Source: Sulfurivermis fontis (lineage in GTDB: Bacteria; Pseudomonadota; Gammaproteobacteria; Thiohalomonadales; Thiohalomonadaceae). From it: 64,000 nucleotides of DNA. The stretch spans positions 736,501 through 800,500 of the forward strand of contig NZ_AP018724.1 of NCBI RefSeq assembly GCF_004001245.1, read 5' to 3'. Each line of letters begins with the position of its first letter. Positions within the stretch are counted from its first letter, which is position 1. Positions 26,960 through 35,153 of the stretch are shown piece by piece. Both the position numbers and the translations under genes were made by a program. The notes beneath the pieces were generated by a model that was not told the DNA's origin, made no database searches, and was given only the letters and a program-made list of their open reading frames with translations.

Positions 26960-27178
26960 ATGCCGACCGTCCGTTTTCACCTCAATATCCCGCCGGAGCG
27001 CTATCTCGCCTATTACCAGGGGGCGGCGCACAGCGTCATCGCCACCGGCCGCGACGGCCGTCGCGTGCAGTTTCCCGCCGAGCGGCTGCGGCCCTTCGTC
27101 ACCCATGACGGGGTGCGTGGCGAGTTCGAGCTGGAGTTCGACGCCAACCACAAGTTTGTCGCCTTGCGGCGGATTTAG
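26960..27178 (+). CDS. DUF2835 family protein
   Basis: A 72-residue protein whose whole length matches the DUF2835 pattern: FHLNIPPERYLAYYQGAAHSV at the start, VQFPAERLRPFVTHDGVRGEF in the middle and a final LEFDANHKFVALRRI. The ATG at 26960 is chosen because the family starts there; an upstream in-frame start would overlap the preceding gene. The function is unknown. It converges with the patatin gene, only three bases apart. Confidence 0.88.
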   Translation: MPTVRFHLNIPPERYLAYYQGAAHSVIATGRDGRRVQFPAERLRPFVTHDGVRGEFELEFDANHKFVALRRI

Positions 27179-27181
27179 TCC

Positions 27182-28123
27182 CTATTTGCGCAGCCGTTCC
27201 AGCGCCTGCCGCAGCTGCGGCAGCTGGCGCTTGACGCAGGCGACGCCTTCGTCGATGGCCTCGTTGGCGCGGTCGAATTCCAGCAGGCCGAGCTGGCCCA
27301 GTTGCGGCGACAGCAGGATATCGGGTGGATCGCCGGCCATGCGGCTCTTGGTGATGCGGTCCTGCATGATGTTGATGGAACTGGCCAGTACCTCGAACAG
27401 GCCGGGCGGCGCCTCGGCATCTTTGCGCTCGCGGCGCCAGGCATTCATCGCACGTTCGCGCAAGCCGCTGTTGAGCTGCTTGAGCAGTTGATCGAACAGG
27501 TCACGGCGGCCTCCTTCCTCTGCGGCGGGCGTTTCCTTTTTGCGCTTGCCCTTCGGTGCCAGATGGCGGCCGACGATGTCGCTGTTGAGGTTGACGGCGA
27601 TGATGAAGTCGGCGCCCATGGCCCGGCACAACGAGATCGGCACCGGATTGACCAGGCCGCCGTCCACCAGCCATTGCGCATCGATGCGGGTGGGCGAGAA
27701 CAGGCCGGGGAGGGCGATGGAGGCGCGCACGGCCGGCAGCAGCGGGCCTTGCTGCAGCCATACTTCGTGGCCGCTGCCGAGGTCGGTGGCGACGGCGGCG
27801 AAGGGCAGGTCCAGCTGTTCGATATTGGTGTCGCGGATCTTGTCGCGGAAGGAGTCCATCAGGGTGACTCCCTCGATGAGGCCGCCCTGCATCTTGATGT
27901 CGAGCAGGCGCACCACGTCCCAGAAGGTGAGGGGGCGGACCCACCGCTCCAGCACGTCGAGGTTGCCGCTGGCATAGGCGGCGCCGACCAGGGCGCCGAT
28001 GGAGCTGCCGCAGACGATGTCCGGCTCGATGCCGGCGTCGGCGAGGGCGCGGATCACGCCGATATGGGCCCAGCCGCGCGCCGAGCCGCTGCCGAGTACG
28101 AGACCAATCCTGCTGGCTGTCAT
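27182..28123 (-). CDS. rssA: patatin-like phospholipase, RssA family
   Basis: A 313-residue protein with all patatin hallmarks: the oxyanion-hole motif GSGSARGWAHIGV near residue 12, the nucleophile elbow GSSIG (catalytic Ser) near residue 40 and the DGG motif (VDGGLVNPVP, catalytic Asp) near residue 153. It probably hydrolyses acyl esters of phospholipids. A charged insertion (KGKRKKETPAAEEGGRRD) follows the catalytic core. AGGGAG in front of ATG at 28121-28123 sets the start; the in-frame extension upstream is not coding. RssA naming rests on length and motif spacing. Confidence 0.9.
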   Translation of the reverse strand: MTASRIGLVLGSGSARGWAHIGVIRALADAGIEPDIVCGSSIGALVGAAYASGNLDVLERWVRPLTFWDVVRLLDIKMQGGLIEGVTLMDSFRDKIRDTNIEQLDLPFAAVATDLGSGHEVWLQQGPLLPAVRASIALPGLFSPTRIDAQWLVDGGLVNPVPISLCRAMGADFIIAVNLNSDIVGRHLAPKGKRKKETPAAEEGGRRDLFDQLLKQLNSGLRERAMNAWRRERKDAEAPPGLFEVLASSINIMQDRITKSRMAGDPPDILLSPQLGQLGLLEFDRANEAIDEGVACVKRQLPQLRQALERLRK

Positions 28124-28246
28124 GATGCTCCCTGTGAGGCGGTTGTACTGTCGTGCAGTGTAACCCTGCGGCGCGTCGGTGTTAATGTGCATCGCTGCGG
28201 GGCTTCGGGTAACATCGGTACTCGTCATCCCCGCCGGAGTCCGTGC

Positions 28247-29290
28247 GTGAAACAACACCTCGCCATCCTCGCCCTGTTGCTGTCCTGCGCCCTGGTCGGT
28301 GCGCCGCCGCTGCAGGCGGCGCCGGAGGATGATTTCGAGTCGCTGTCTTTTGATGATGCGCCGCTGGACGAGTCCTTCGAACATCCGGACTGGTTCAAGC
28401 TCAGTTTTCTCAACCTGCGCGAGGACCTGGAGGAGGCGGTGCAGGACGGCAAGCGCGGCATCATCGTCTACTTCGGGCAGAAGCATTGTCCCTATTGCAA
28501 GAAGCTGATGACGGTGAATTTCGCCAAGAGCGACATCGCCACCTACACCCGCACCCATTTCGATTTCATCGCCACCGATATCTGGGGCGATCGCACGGTG
28601 ACCGATTTTACCGGCGCACAGATGACGGAAAAGGAGTTCGCCGAGCGGCAGCAGGCCACCTTCACGCCGACCCTGCTGTTCTTCGATGCCGACGGCAGGG
28701 AGGCGCTGCGCCTGCGCGGCTACTACCCGCCCTACCGCTTCCGCGCCGCGCTGGAGTACGTGGCCGACGGCCACTATCGCAAGGAAACCTTCCGCGAGTA
28801 TCTGGAGCGCGCAGAACCGTTGCCGCGCTTCGAGCCGGACGACCTCAACGAGCAGCCGTTCTTCATTCCGCCGCCCTACGTGCTGGATCGCAGCCGCATC
28901 GCCGGGCAGCGCCCGCTGGCGGTGTTTTTCGAACAGGGCGACTGCCACGCCTGCGACGTGCTGCACAGCGGGCCGCTGAAGAATGAAGTGATCACCGGCC
29001 AGTTCGCCATGCTCGATGCGGTGCAGCTGGATATGTGGTCGGATACCCGGGTGGTGACGCCCGCCGGTCAGCGCACCACGGCGCGGCGCTGGGCCGACGA
29101 ACTGGGACTGTTCTATGCGCCGACCCTGATCTTCTTCGACCGGCACGGCAAGGAGATCATCCGCGTCGATTCGGTGGTCAACTTCTATCGCCTGCGCAGC
29201 GTGCTGGATTATGTGCTGAGCGGCGCGCACCAGCGTGGCCTGTCGTTCCAGCGCTGGCGGCAGAATCCGATGCCGCGGACGGATCAGTAA
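28247..29290 (+). CDS. exported protein with two thioredoxin-fold domains
   Basis: A 347-residue periplasmic protein starting at GTG 28247 after CCGGAG, with a signal peptide (KQHLAILALLLSCALVGAPPLQA). The first thioredoxin domain carries CPYC (YFGQKHCPYCKKLM) near residue 80 and a TFTPTLLFFDADG cis-proline strand. The second carries CHAC (FFEQGDCHACDVL) and FYAPTLIFFDRHG. Each resembles the thioredoxin_2/SoxW-type fold. Two tandem domains suggest a disulfide reductase or shuttle, substrate unknown. It ends 26 bases before mazG. Confidence 0.85.
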   Translation: MKQHLAILALLLSCALVGAPPLQAAPEDDFESLSFDDAPLDESFEHPDWFKLSFLNLREDLEEAVQDGKRGIIVYFGQKHCPYCKKLMTVNFAKSDIATYTRTHFDFIATDIWGDRTVTDFTGAQMTEKEFAERQQATFTPTLLFFDADGREALRLRGYYPPYRFRAALEYVADGHYRKETFREYLERAEPLPRFEPDDLNEQPFFIPPPYVLDRSRIAGQRPLAVFFEQGDCHACDVLHSGPLKNEVITGQFAMLDAVQLDMWSDTRVVTPAGQRTTARRWADELGLFYAPTLIFFDRHGKEIIRVDSVVNFYRLRSVLDYVLSGAHQRGLSFQRWRQNPMPRTDQ

Positions 29291-29316
29291 AACATCTGCG
29301 GCCAAGATTTCATGCA

Positions 29317-30093
29317 ATGAGCATCGATGAACTGATCAAGGTGATGGCGACCTTGCGCGACCCCGAGCAGGGCTGTCCGTGGGATCGTGAGCAGACCTTC
29401 GCCACCATCGCCCCCTATACGCTGGAAGAGGCCTACGAGGTGGCCGACGCCATCGCCCGGCAGGACATGGCGGAACTGCGCGAGGAGCTGGGCGACCTGC
29501 TGTTCCAGGTGGTGTTCCATGCCCAGATGGCGCGCGAGGCGGGACAGTTCGATTTCAATGACGTGGTGCAGGCCATCGTCGACAAGATGGTGCGCCGTCA
29601 TCCCCATGTGTTCGCCGACGTGCCGGTGGCCGATGCCGCCGAGCAGACCGCGCGCTGGGAGGCGCAGAAGGCCGCCGAGCGTGCCGCCCGGGCGGAGCGG
29701 CAGGCGCACAGCGCGCTGGATGGCGTGGCGGTGGCGCTGCCGGCGCTGGTGCGCGCCGAGAAGATCCAGAAGCGTGCCGCCCGCGCCGGTTTCGACTGGC
29801 CCGACATCGCCGGGCCGCTGGCCAAGGTGCGCGAGGAGGTCGACGAGGTGGCGGCGGAGCTGGCGGCCGGTGCCGCGCAGGAGGTCGTGGCCGCCGAGAT
29901 CGGCGACCTGCTGTTCGCCACGGTGAATCTGGCGCGCCATGCCGGGGTCGATGCCGAGACGGCGCTGCGCGAGGCCACGCGCAAGTTCGAGCGCCGCTTC
30001 CGGGCCGTGGAGGCGGGGCTGGGCAAGCCGCTGGCCGAGGCGAGCCTGGCAGAGATGGATGCGCAGTGGGCGGCGGTGAAGCGGGCGGAGTGA
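29317..30093 (+). CDS. mazG: nucleoside triphosphate pyrophosphohydrolase MazG
   Basis: A 258-residue protein with two MazG domains. The first contains LRDPEQGCPWDREQTF and the metal-binding EEAYEVADAI and EELGDLLFQVVFHAQMA motifs (E-x2-E and E-x2-D). The second has KVREEVDEVAAEL and EIGDLLFATVNLARHAG. MazG hydrolyses NTPs, including aberrant ones, to NMP and PPi, and can lower (p)ppGpp. The length and dual-domain form match the gammaproteobacterial enzyme. The ATG at 29317 is the family start. Confidence 0.95.
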   Translation: MSIDELIKVMATLRDPEQGCPWDREQTFATIAPYTLEEAYEVADAIARQDMAELREELGDLLFQVVFHAQMAREAGQFDFNDVVQAIVDKMVRRHPHVFADVPVADAAEQTARWEAQKAAERAARAERQAHSALDGVAVALPALVRAEKIQKRAARAGFDWPDIAGPLAKVREEVDEVAAELAAGAAQEVVAAEIGDLLFATVNLARHAGVDAETALREATRKFERRFRAVEAGLGKPLAEASLAEMDAQWAAVKRAE

Positions 30094-30139
30094 AGCGGCC
30101 GCGGCATTGCCCCGAGATGGATCGCCGCATCCCTTGTGG

Positions 30140-30154
30140 GCACCGCATTGGTGC
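30140..30154 (+). promoter_or_regulatory. NtrC-type binding site upstream of amt
   Basis: GCACC-N5-GGTGC forms a perfect dyad about 80 bases upstream of a sigma-54-like promoter. This is the consensus layout of NtrC enhancer sites. A second, weaker dyad (GCACA-N5-GGTGC) lies at 30211-30225 and overlaps the -24 element. Control of an ammonium transporter by NtrC is well established in other proteobacteria; here it is inferred from the sites only. Confidence 0.6.
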
Positions 30155-30219
30155 AATGCGGGGACGGTCGGGAGCCGTCGGTGTCGTTAAGCCGTTGATT
30201 TTTATTTGAGGCACAACAA

Positions 30220-30234
30220 TGGTGCGGTTCTTGC
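30220..30234 (+). promoter_or_regulatory. sigma-54 (-24/-12) promoter of amt
   Basis: TGGTGCGGTTCTTGC has the GG-N10-GC spacing required for RpoN promoters, with a near-consensus -24 half and a TTGC -12 half. Transcription would start near 30246, leaving a 26-base leader with the SD GAGGAG before the amt ATG. Together with the NtrC-like dyad it suggests nitrogen-limitation control. Confidence 0.6.
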
Positions 30235-30271
30235 TCTACGTTGCGGCAGATTGCCGCTACGAGGAGCCAAG

Positions 30272-31468
30272 ATGGAACCCAACACTGCACCAAACGATGT
30301 CCTGTTCGTCCTCCTGGGCGCCATTATGGTGCTCGCCATGCACGCCGGTTTCGCCTTCCTGGAGGTGGGCACGGTACGGCGCAAGAACCAGGTCAACGCC
30401 CTGGTCAAGATCATCTCCGACTTCGCCGTTTCCACCATCGCCTATTTCTTCATCGGCTACGCCGTGGCCTACGGCGTCAGCTTCTACAGCGCCGCGCCGA
30501 CCCTGGCCGACAAGAGCGGCTATGAGCTGGTGAAGTTCTTCTTCCTCCTCACCTTCGCCGCCGCCATCCCGGCCATCGTCTCCGGCGGCATCGCCGAGCG
30601 TGCCAAGTTCCAGCCGCAGCTCGCCGCCACCTTCGTGCTGGTGGCCCTGGTGTATCCCTTCTTCGAGGGGATGGTGTGGAATGCCCGCTACGGTCTGCAG
30701 GACTGGCTCACCGCCGCCTTCGGCGCCGCCTTCCACGACTTCGCCGGCTCGGTGGTGGTGCATGCGGTGGGCGGCTGGATCGGTCTCGCCGCCGTGCTGC
30801 AGCTGGGGCACCGCAAGGGCCGCTACGGCAAGAACGGCGAGGTGTACGCCCACCCGCCCTCCAGCATTCCGTTCCTCGCCCTGGGCGCCTGGATCCTCAC
30901 CGTGGGCTGGTTCGGCTTCAACGTGATGTCGGCACAGACCCTGGCGGGCATCTCCGGCCTGGTGGCGGTCAACTCGCTGATGGCAATGGTCGGCGGCACC
31001 CTGACGGCCCTGCTGGCGGGCAAAAACGACCCCGGCTTCGTCCACAACGGCCCGCTGGCCGGGCTGGTGGCGGTATGCGCCGGTTCCGACCTGATGCACC
31101 CGCTGGGGGCGCTCGTCACCGGCGGCATCGCCGGCGCCCTGTTCGTCTGGCTGTTCACCCTGGCGCAGAACCGCTGGAAGATCGACGACGTGCTCGGCGT
31201 GTGGCCGCTGCACGGCCTGTGCGGCGCCTGGGGCGGCCTCGCCGCCGGCCTCTTCGGTCTGGAGGCCCTGGGTGGCATGGGTGGGGTGAGTTTCGCCTCC
31301 CAGCTCGTCGGCACCGTGCTCGGCATCGTCATCGCCTTCACCGGCGGTCTGGTGGTATACGGCGCCCTGAAGAAGCTGGTGGGCATCCGCCTGTCCGAGG
31401 AGGAGGAGTTCCACGGCGCCGACCTGTCGATCCACAAGATCATGGCGGAGCCGGAATACGACCGCTGA
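30272..31468 (+). CDS. amt: ammonium transporter, Amt family
   Basis: A 398-residue membrane protein with about eleven helices. Amt motifs are clear: FAFLEVGTVRRKNQVNALVKI in the first cytoplasmic turn, DFAGSVVVHAVGGWIGL (first pore His), and HPLGALVTGGIAGAL plus VWPLHGLCGAWGGLAAG (second pore His). The protein starts without a long signal peptide, and its C-terminus ends in DLSIHKIMAEPEYDR, the cytosolic tail that GlnK contacts in other species. No glnK is adjacent. GAGGAG before ATG at 30272 supports the start. Regulation is probably by NtrC and sigma-54. Confidence 0.95.
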   Translation: MEPNTAPNDVLFVLLGAIMVLAMHAGFAFLEVGTVRRKNQVNALVKIISDFAVSTIAYFFIGYAVAYGVSFYSAAPTLADKSGYELVKFFFLLTFAAAIPAIVSGGIAERAKFQPQLAATFVLVALVYPFFEGMVWNARYGLQDWLTAAFGAAFHDFAGSVVVHAVGGWIGLAAVLQLGHRKGRYGKNGEVYAHPPSSIPFLALGAWILTVGWFGFNVMSAQTLAGISGLVAVNSLMAMVGGTLTALLAGKNDPGFVHNGPLAGLVAVCAGSDLMHPLGALVTGGIAGALFVWLFTLAQNRWKIDDVLGVWPLHGLCGAWGGLAAGLFGLEALGGMGGVSFASQLVGTVLGIVIAFTGGLVVYGALKKLVGIRLSEEEEFHGADLSIHKIMAEPEYDR

Positions 31469-31490
31469 CCCTCTTGCCGGATTGTCTGCG

Positions 31491-31514
31491 AACGGGCCGC
31501 TTGTGCGGCCCGTT
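31491..31514 (+). terminator. probable terminator after amt
   Basis: A perfect 10-base-pair hairpin, AACGGGCCGC and GCGGCCCGTT with a TTGT loop, lies 22 bases after the amt stop and is followed by CCGTTTCC. The T-run is short, so it may be weak or partly Rho-assisted. It separates amt from the MCE transport operon. Confidence 0.6.
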
Positions 31515-31577
31515 CCGTTTCCGCGGCGCGGATTCGGTATAGTGTGCGCACGAGCGCATGCCCCGACCCCCTGACCG

Positions 31578-32387
31578 ATGATCGCCAAATCCCACCTGTC
31601 CCCCGCCGCGCTGGCCGGCCTGATTGGCCGCCGCACCCTGCAGTCGCTGCTGTACGTGGTGGACCTGACGGTGTTCGTGCTGTACGCCATGCGCAGCTGG
31701 GGCGGCCGCCGCGGCCTGTTCAACCGCGCCAGCTACCACGCCGTCATCGCGCAGATGATCTTCACCGGCATCGATGCCCTGTTGTCGGTCACCCTGCTCG
31801 GGCTGGCGGTGGGCGCCGGCATCACCGCCCAGTTGATCCTGCTGTTCCAGGTGGTCGGCAGCGAGGCCGACGTCATCAACGTGCTGACCAAGGTGGTGGC
31901 GCTGGAGCTGGCGCCGCTGCTCACCGCCATCATCGTCATCGGCCGCACCGGTTCGGCCATCGCCGTCGACCTCGGCAACATGAAACTGCACCGCGAGGTG
32001 GAGGGGCTGACCCTGCTCGGCATCGATGTGCAGGACTTCTTCATCAGCCCGCGCCTGGTGGGCGTGGCGCTGTCGCAGCTGATCCTGGCGGTCTATTTCG
32101 CGGTGATCGCCGTGGTCAGCGGCGTGTTCTTCAGCGCCCTGCTGGCGTCGTTCGGCTACCTCAAGTATCTGCTGGCGATCCCGCTGGCCTTCGACCCCGT
32201 CGCCCTGGTCGGTTTTGTCGTCAAGAACCTGATGTTCGGCCTGCTCATCGGCGGCAGCGCCTGTTATCACGGCCTGCGCGTCGGCATTTCGCCCACCGAG
32301 GTGCCGCAGGAGACGCAGCGCGCCATCGTCAACAGCCTGGTGCTGATCTTCCTGCTCGACGGCCTGATGGCGGTGACCCTGTTATGA
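31578..32387 (+). CDS. MlaE-family ABC permease of an MCE transport system
   Basis: A 269-residue membrane protein matching the MlaE/YrbE permease fold: several helices, the conserved central segment VTKVVALELAPLLTAIIVIGRTGSAIAVDLGNM (the ELAP...GR.GSAIAAELG signature) and GLTLLGIDVQDFFISPRLVG. It is the inner-membrane part of a lipid transporter that works with an MCE protein (33142-34161). Its stop overlaps the start of the next gene as ATGA, so the four genes to 35086 form one operon. Lipid type and direction of transport are unknown. Confidence 0.9.
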   Translation: MIAKSHLSPAALAGLIGRRTLQSLLYVVDLTVFVLYAMRSWGGRRGLFNRASYHAVIAQMIFTGIDALLSVTLLGLAVGAGITAQLILLFQVVGSEADVINVLTKVVALELAPLLTAIIVIGRTGSAIAVDLGNMKLHREVEGLTLLGIDVQDFFISPRLVGVALSQLILAVYFAVIAVVSGVFFSALLASFGYLKYLLAIPLAFDPVALVGFVVKNLMFGLLIGGSACYHGLRVGISPTEVPQETQRAIVNSLVLIFLLDGLMAVTLL

Positions 32388-33139
32388 GTGATGAGGTGCT
32401 GCTGCGGGCCGAGGGGCTGGTGCCGGCGGGGCTGGACGCGCCGCCGGCGCTCGATCTGGTCCTGAGCGGCGGGCTGGTGGTGCTGGCCGGTCCGGGGCGG
32501 GAGCGGCTCAGGGCCTGGCTGCATACCCTGGCCGGCCTGGCGCCGCCTGCCGCGGGCAACCTGCTGCTGCTGGGGCGGCCGCTGAACGGGACCGGGGCGC
32601 ACCGCTGGCAGCAGCTGCGCCGGCGCGTCGGCTATGTCAGTCCGGCGGTGCCCCTGCTGTCCATCATGAGCGGCCTGCGCAACGTGATGCTGCCGGCGCA
32701 TTACCACCGTCTGGCGCCGGAGCACGAGGTGGAGCGGCGGGCGCGGACACTGTTGGGCGAGATCGCCTATGATGCCGATCATGACACCCTGCCGGCGCAC
32801 ATGAGCGAGCTGCAGCGGCGCCATCTGCTCATCGCCCGCGCCCTGATCCTGGAACCGCGCGTGCTGCTGCTGGAGCAGCCGCTGGACGGCCTGGATGTGC
32901 CGGCGGCGGAAGCGTTACGCAATTATCTGGTAGAGAAGGTGCGGCCGCGGGTGGAGCTGCTGCTGGTGGCGGCCAATGACGCCCTGCTGGCGCGCCGGGC
33001 CGATGCGGTGTTGTTCGCCAGCCGGCAGAGCGTGCGCCTGTTCGACAGCTGGGCGGCATTGCTGGCCGACCAGGCCGCCGACGTGCAACGCTATCTGGAA
33101 ATGGAGCGCCGCCCCTGCGCGGCGCTGGAGCCGAACTGA
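32384..33139 (+). CDS. degenerate ABC ATPase-like protein of the MCE operon
   Basis: The 251-residue protein occupies the MlaF (ATPase) position and keeps the fold order of an ABC ATPase but has lost the catalytic motifs. The Walker A position reads LAGPGRERLRAW with no GKS/T; the Q-loop position reads GYVSPAVPLLSIMSG with Ser for Gln; the signature reads MSELQRRHLLIARAL instead of LSGGQ; Walker B reads RVLLLEQPLDGLD with Glu-Gln for Asp-Glu; and the switch position reads VAANDALLA with no His. It is unlikely to bind or hydrolyse ATP normally. The frame is intact and overlaps the permease by four bases, so it is probably a maintained structural subunit rather than a pseudogene. Confidence 0.85.
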   Translation: MSDEVLLRAEGLVPAGLDAPPALDLVLSGGLVVLAGPGRERLRAWLHTLAGLAPPAAGNLLLLGRPLNGTGAHRWQQLRRRVGYVSPAVPLLSIMSGLRNVMLPAHYHRLAPEHEVERRARTLLGEIAYDADHDTLPAHMSELQRRHLLIARALILEPRVLLLEQPLDGLDVPAAEALRNYLVEKVRPRVELLLVAANDALLARRADAVLFASRQSVRLFDSWAALLADQAADVQRYLEMERRPCAALEPN

Positions 33140-33141
33140 GC

Positions 33142-34161
33142 ATGGCCGAGCAACGCGTTCATTACATCCATCGCCTCAGCTACAGTGCGCGCGAGCGCCT
33201 GGTGGGCGTATTCGTGCTGGTGGCGCTGGCGGTGGTTTTCGGCCTGATCTTCGTCAACAGCCGTACCTCCCACTTGTTCGAGGAGCGTATCGGCTATCAC
33301 GCCTATCTGAAGAACGCCCAGGGCGTGAGCACCGAATCGGTGGTGAAGATCTCCGGCATCGAGGTGGGGCGCGTCTCCAGCATCGATATCGCGGCGGACA
33401 ACCGCGTGCACCTGGAGCTGTTCGTCTACAAGCGTTTCCAGAATCTGCTGCGCGCCGACTCGCGCGGCGCCCTGTCCAAGCTGTCGGTGCTGGGCAAGGC
33501 GGTGATCGACATCTCCGCCGGTTCGGTCAGTGCGCCGCTGCTGCCGGAAGGGGCGACCCTGCACATCGAGGAGCCCAAGTCGCTGGATGAGCTGATGGCC
33601 GACCTGACGCCGGTGCTGGAGAAGGTGAACCGGATCGTCGACGGCGTCGCCACCCTGGTGCAGGCGGTGGAGCCCGGTGATGTCGCCGCCACCTCGCGCG
33701 AGATGGCGCGTACCCTGGAGAGCCTGCGCGCGATCAGCGAGCAGATCGCCTCCGGCAAGGGGGCCGTCGGCCACGCGGTGTTCAACGCCGATACCGAGCG
33801 CCAGGTCAGCAGTTCGCTGGCGAGTCTGGAATCGCTGTTGCGCAAGGCCGACCAGCGCCTGAGCGAGATGGAGCCGCTGCTGGCCAATGCCGGCGCCATC
33901 ACCGCCGAGGGGCGCACCACCACGAAGGCGCTGTCCGGCCTGGTGGTGGAGGCGAAGGACCTGGTGAACCAGATGAACACCGCCATGGGCACGGTCAACG
34001 TCGAACTGCAGCAGCTGCCCGAACTGGTCAGCCGCATGAAGCTGCTGATGGACTCCACCGATCGCACCCTGCAGGGCATGCAGCGCATCTGGCCGCTGTC
34101 GGCCGCCGTGCCGGCAGACGGCGAGGAAACCCTGATCGAGGCCCAGCCGCGCAATGACTAG
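33142..34161 (+). CDS. MCE-domain protein (MlaD-like)
   Basis: A 339-residue protein with one N-terminal membrane anchor (about residues 20-38, RLVGVFVLVALAVVFGLIFV) and an MCE domain (HAYLKNAQGVSTESVVKISGIEVGRVSSI, then RADSRGALSKLSVLGKAVIDIS). A long periplasmic helical part follows, with repeated Leu and Ser (LESLRAISEQIASGKGAVGHAVF), similar to the tunnel-forming helices of other single-MCE proteins. It would form the hexameric lipid channel of this transporter. The gene ends eight bases inside the next one. Confidence 0.9.
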   Translation: MAEQRVHYIHRLSYSARERLVGVFVLVALAVVFGLIFVNSRTSHLFEERIGYHAYLKNAQGVSTESVVKISGIEVGRVSSIDIAADNRVHLELFVYKRFQNLLRADSRGALSKLSVLGKAVIDISAGSVSAPLLPEGATLHIEEPKSLDELMADLTPVLEKVNRIVDGVATLVQAVEPGDVAATSREMARTLESLRAISEQIASGKGAVGHAVFNADTERQVSSSLASLESLLRKADQRLSEMEPLLANAGAITAEGRTTTKALSGLVVEAKDLVNQMNTAMGTVNVELQQLPELVSRMKLLMDSTDRTLQGMQRIWPLSAAVPADGEETLIEAQPRND

Positions 34162-35086
34162 ACTCTGGCTCCTTCCCCTCGCCGCCGTCCTGCTCGCCGC
34201 CTGCGTCAGCGCCCCGGAGCAGCGCCCGGCGGCCCTGCTGCAGGGTGAGCGCATCCTGGCGATGGGCGTGCAGTCCTTCCGTGCCGATGACTATGCCAAT
34301 GCGGCGACCCATTTCACCCAGGCCCTGGCCCATTATCAGGGGCTGGACCATCAGGAGGGCATACTGCGCGCCCGCATCAACCTGGCCGAGACGGCGCTGG
34401 CGGTGGGCAATGCGGCGGCGGCCGAGCGTCATCTGCTGGCTGCCGCACCCCTGGCGGAGGGCGCGGCCGCGCAACGGGTGCAGTTGCTGCGTTCGTCGGT
34501 GGCCCTGCAGCAGGGGCGGTACGCGGCGGCAGTGGAGCTGCTGACACCGCTGCTGGCGGGAGCGCCTGGCAGCGAGACCGTCTATCGCAGCGCCCTGGCC
34601 AACCGCGCCGATGCCGCCCTGCTGGGCGGGGAGGCCGAGGCGGCCGCCTGGGTGGAGCGCTATGCCGCCGCCGTGGGCGGGGGCGCGGATGGATTTGCCG
34701 CGCGCCTGCACCGTTTCCGGGCCGAGCTGGCGCGCCGCGCCGGCGATCATGCCGCGGCCGCGGCGGCCCTGGAGCAGGCGCTGGCGCTGTACAAGGCCCT
34801 GCCGGATCGACCCGGCACCGCCGCCACCCTGGAGGCCTGGGGTGAGCTGCTGGCGGAGCAGCAGCAGTGGGAGGCGGCCGCCGATCGCCTGGAGCGCGCC
34901 CTGCACATCCGCCTGTGGCTGCTCTCGCGGCACCATAGCGCCGCCGACCTGCAGCGTCTCGCCGCCGTCAACGAGGCACGCGGCCAGCCGCAGCGGGCGG
35001 CGGCGCAGCGCCGCTGGGCGGAGATCGTGGCCGGTGATGGCCGTATCGACTGGGGCGCATTGCAGCGGGAAGTACTTCCCCAGTAA
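34154..35086 (+). CDS. TPR-repeat lipoprotein of the MCE operon
   Basis: A 310-residue protein with a lipoprotein signal peptide (MTRLWLLPLAAVLLAAC, lipobox LAAC) and tetratricopeptide-like helical repeats over the whole mature chain (for example DYANAATHFTQALAHYQ, GDHAAAAAALEQALALY and WEAAADRLERALHIRL). It should be attached to the outer or inner membrane by its lipid. Other MCE systems have an ABC_trans_aux lipoprotein in this position; here a TPR protein takes it. Overlap with the MCE gene suggests a joint function. Its binding partner is unknown. Confidence 0.85.
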   Translation: MTRLWLLPLAAVLLAACVSAPEQRPAALLQGERILAMGVQSFRADDYANAATHFTQALAHYQGLDHQEGILRARINLAETALAVGNAAAAERHLLAAAPLAEGAAAQRVQLLRSSVALQQGRYAAAVELLTPLLAGAPGSETVYRSALANRADAALLGGEAEAAAWVERYAAAVGGGADGFAARLHRFRAELARRAGDHAAAAAALEQALALYKALPDRPGTAATLEAWGELLAEQQQWEAAADRLERALHIRLWLLSRHHSAADLQRLAAVNEARGQPQRAAAQRRWAEIVAGDGRIDWGALQREVLPQ

Positions 35087-35153
35087 AACACTAATAAATG
35101 ACACCGGGCCGGGTTGGTTATAAAATGAGCGCCCTTTTTTGCCGGCCCGTTCC

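Noticed and set aside
32384-33139. Sequencing error or pseudogene as explanation for missing ABC motifs
   Set aside because: All motifs are altered by separate changes while the frame and gene overlaps are intact, which a single error cannot explain. A recently decayed gene cannot be excluded without relatives.
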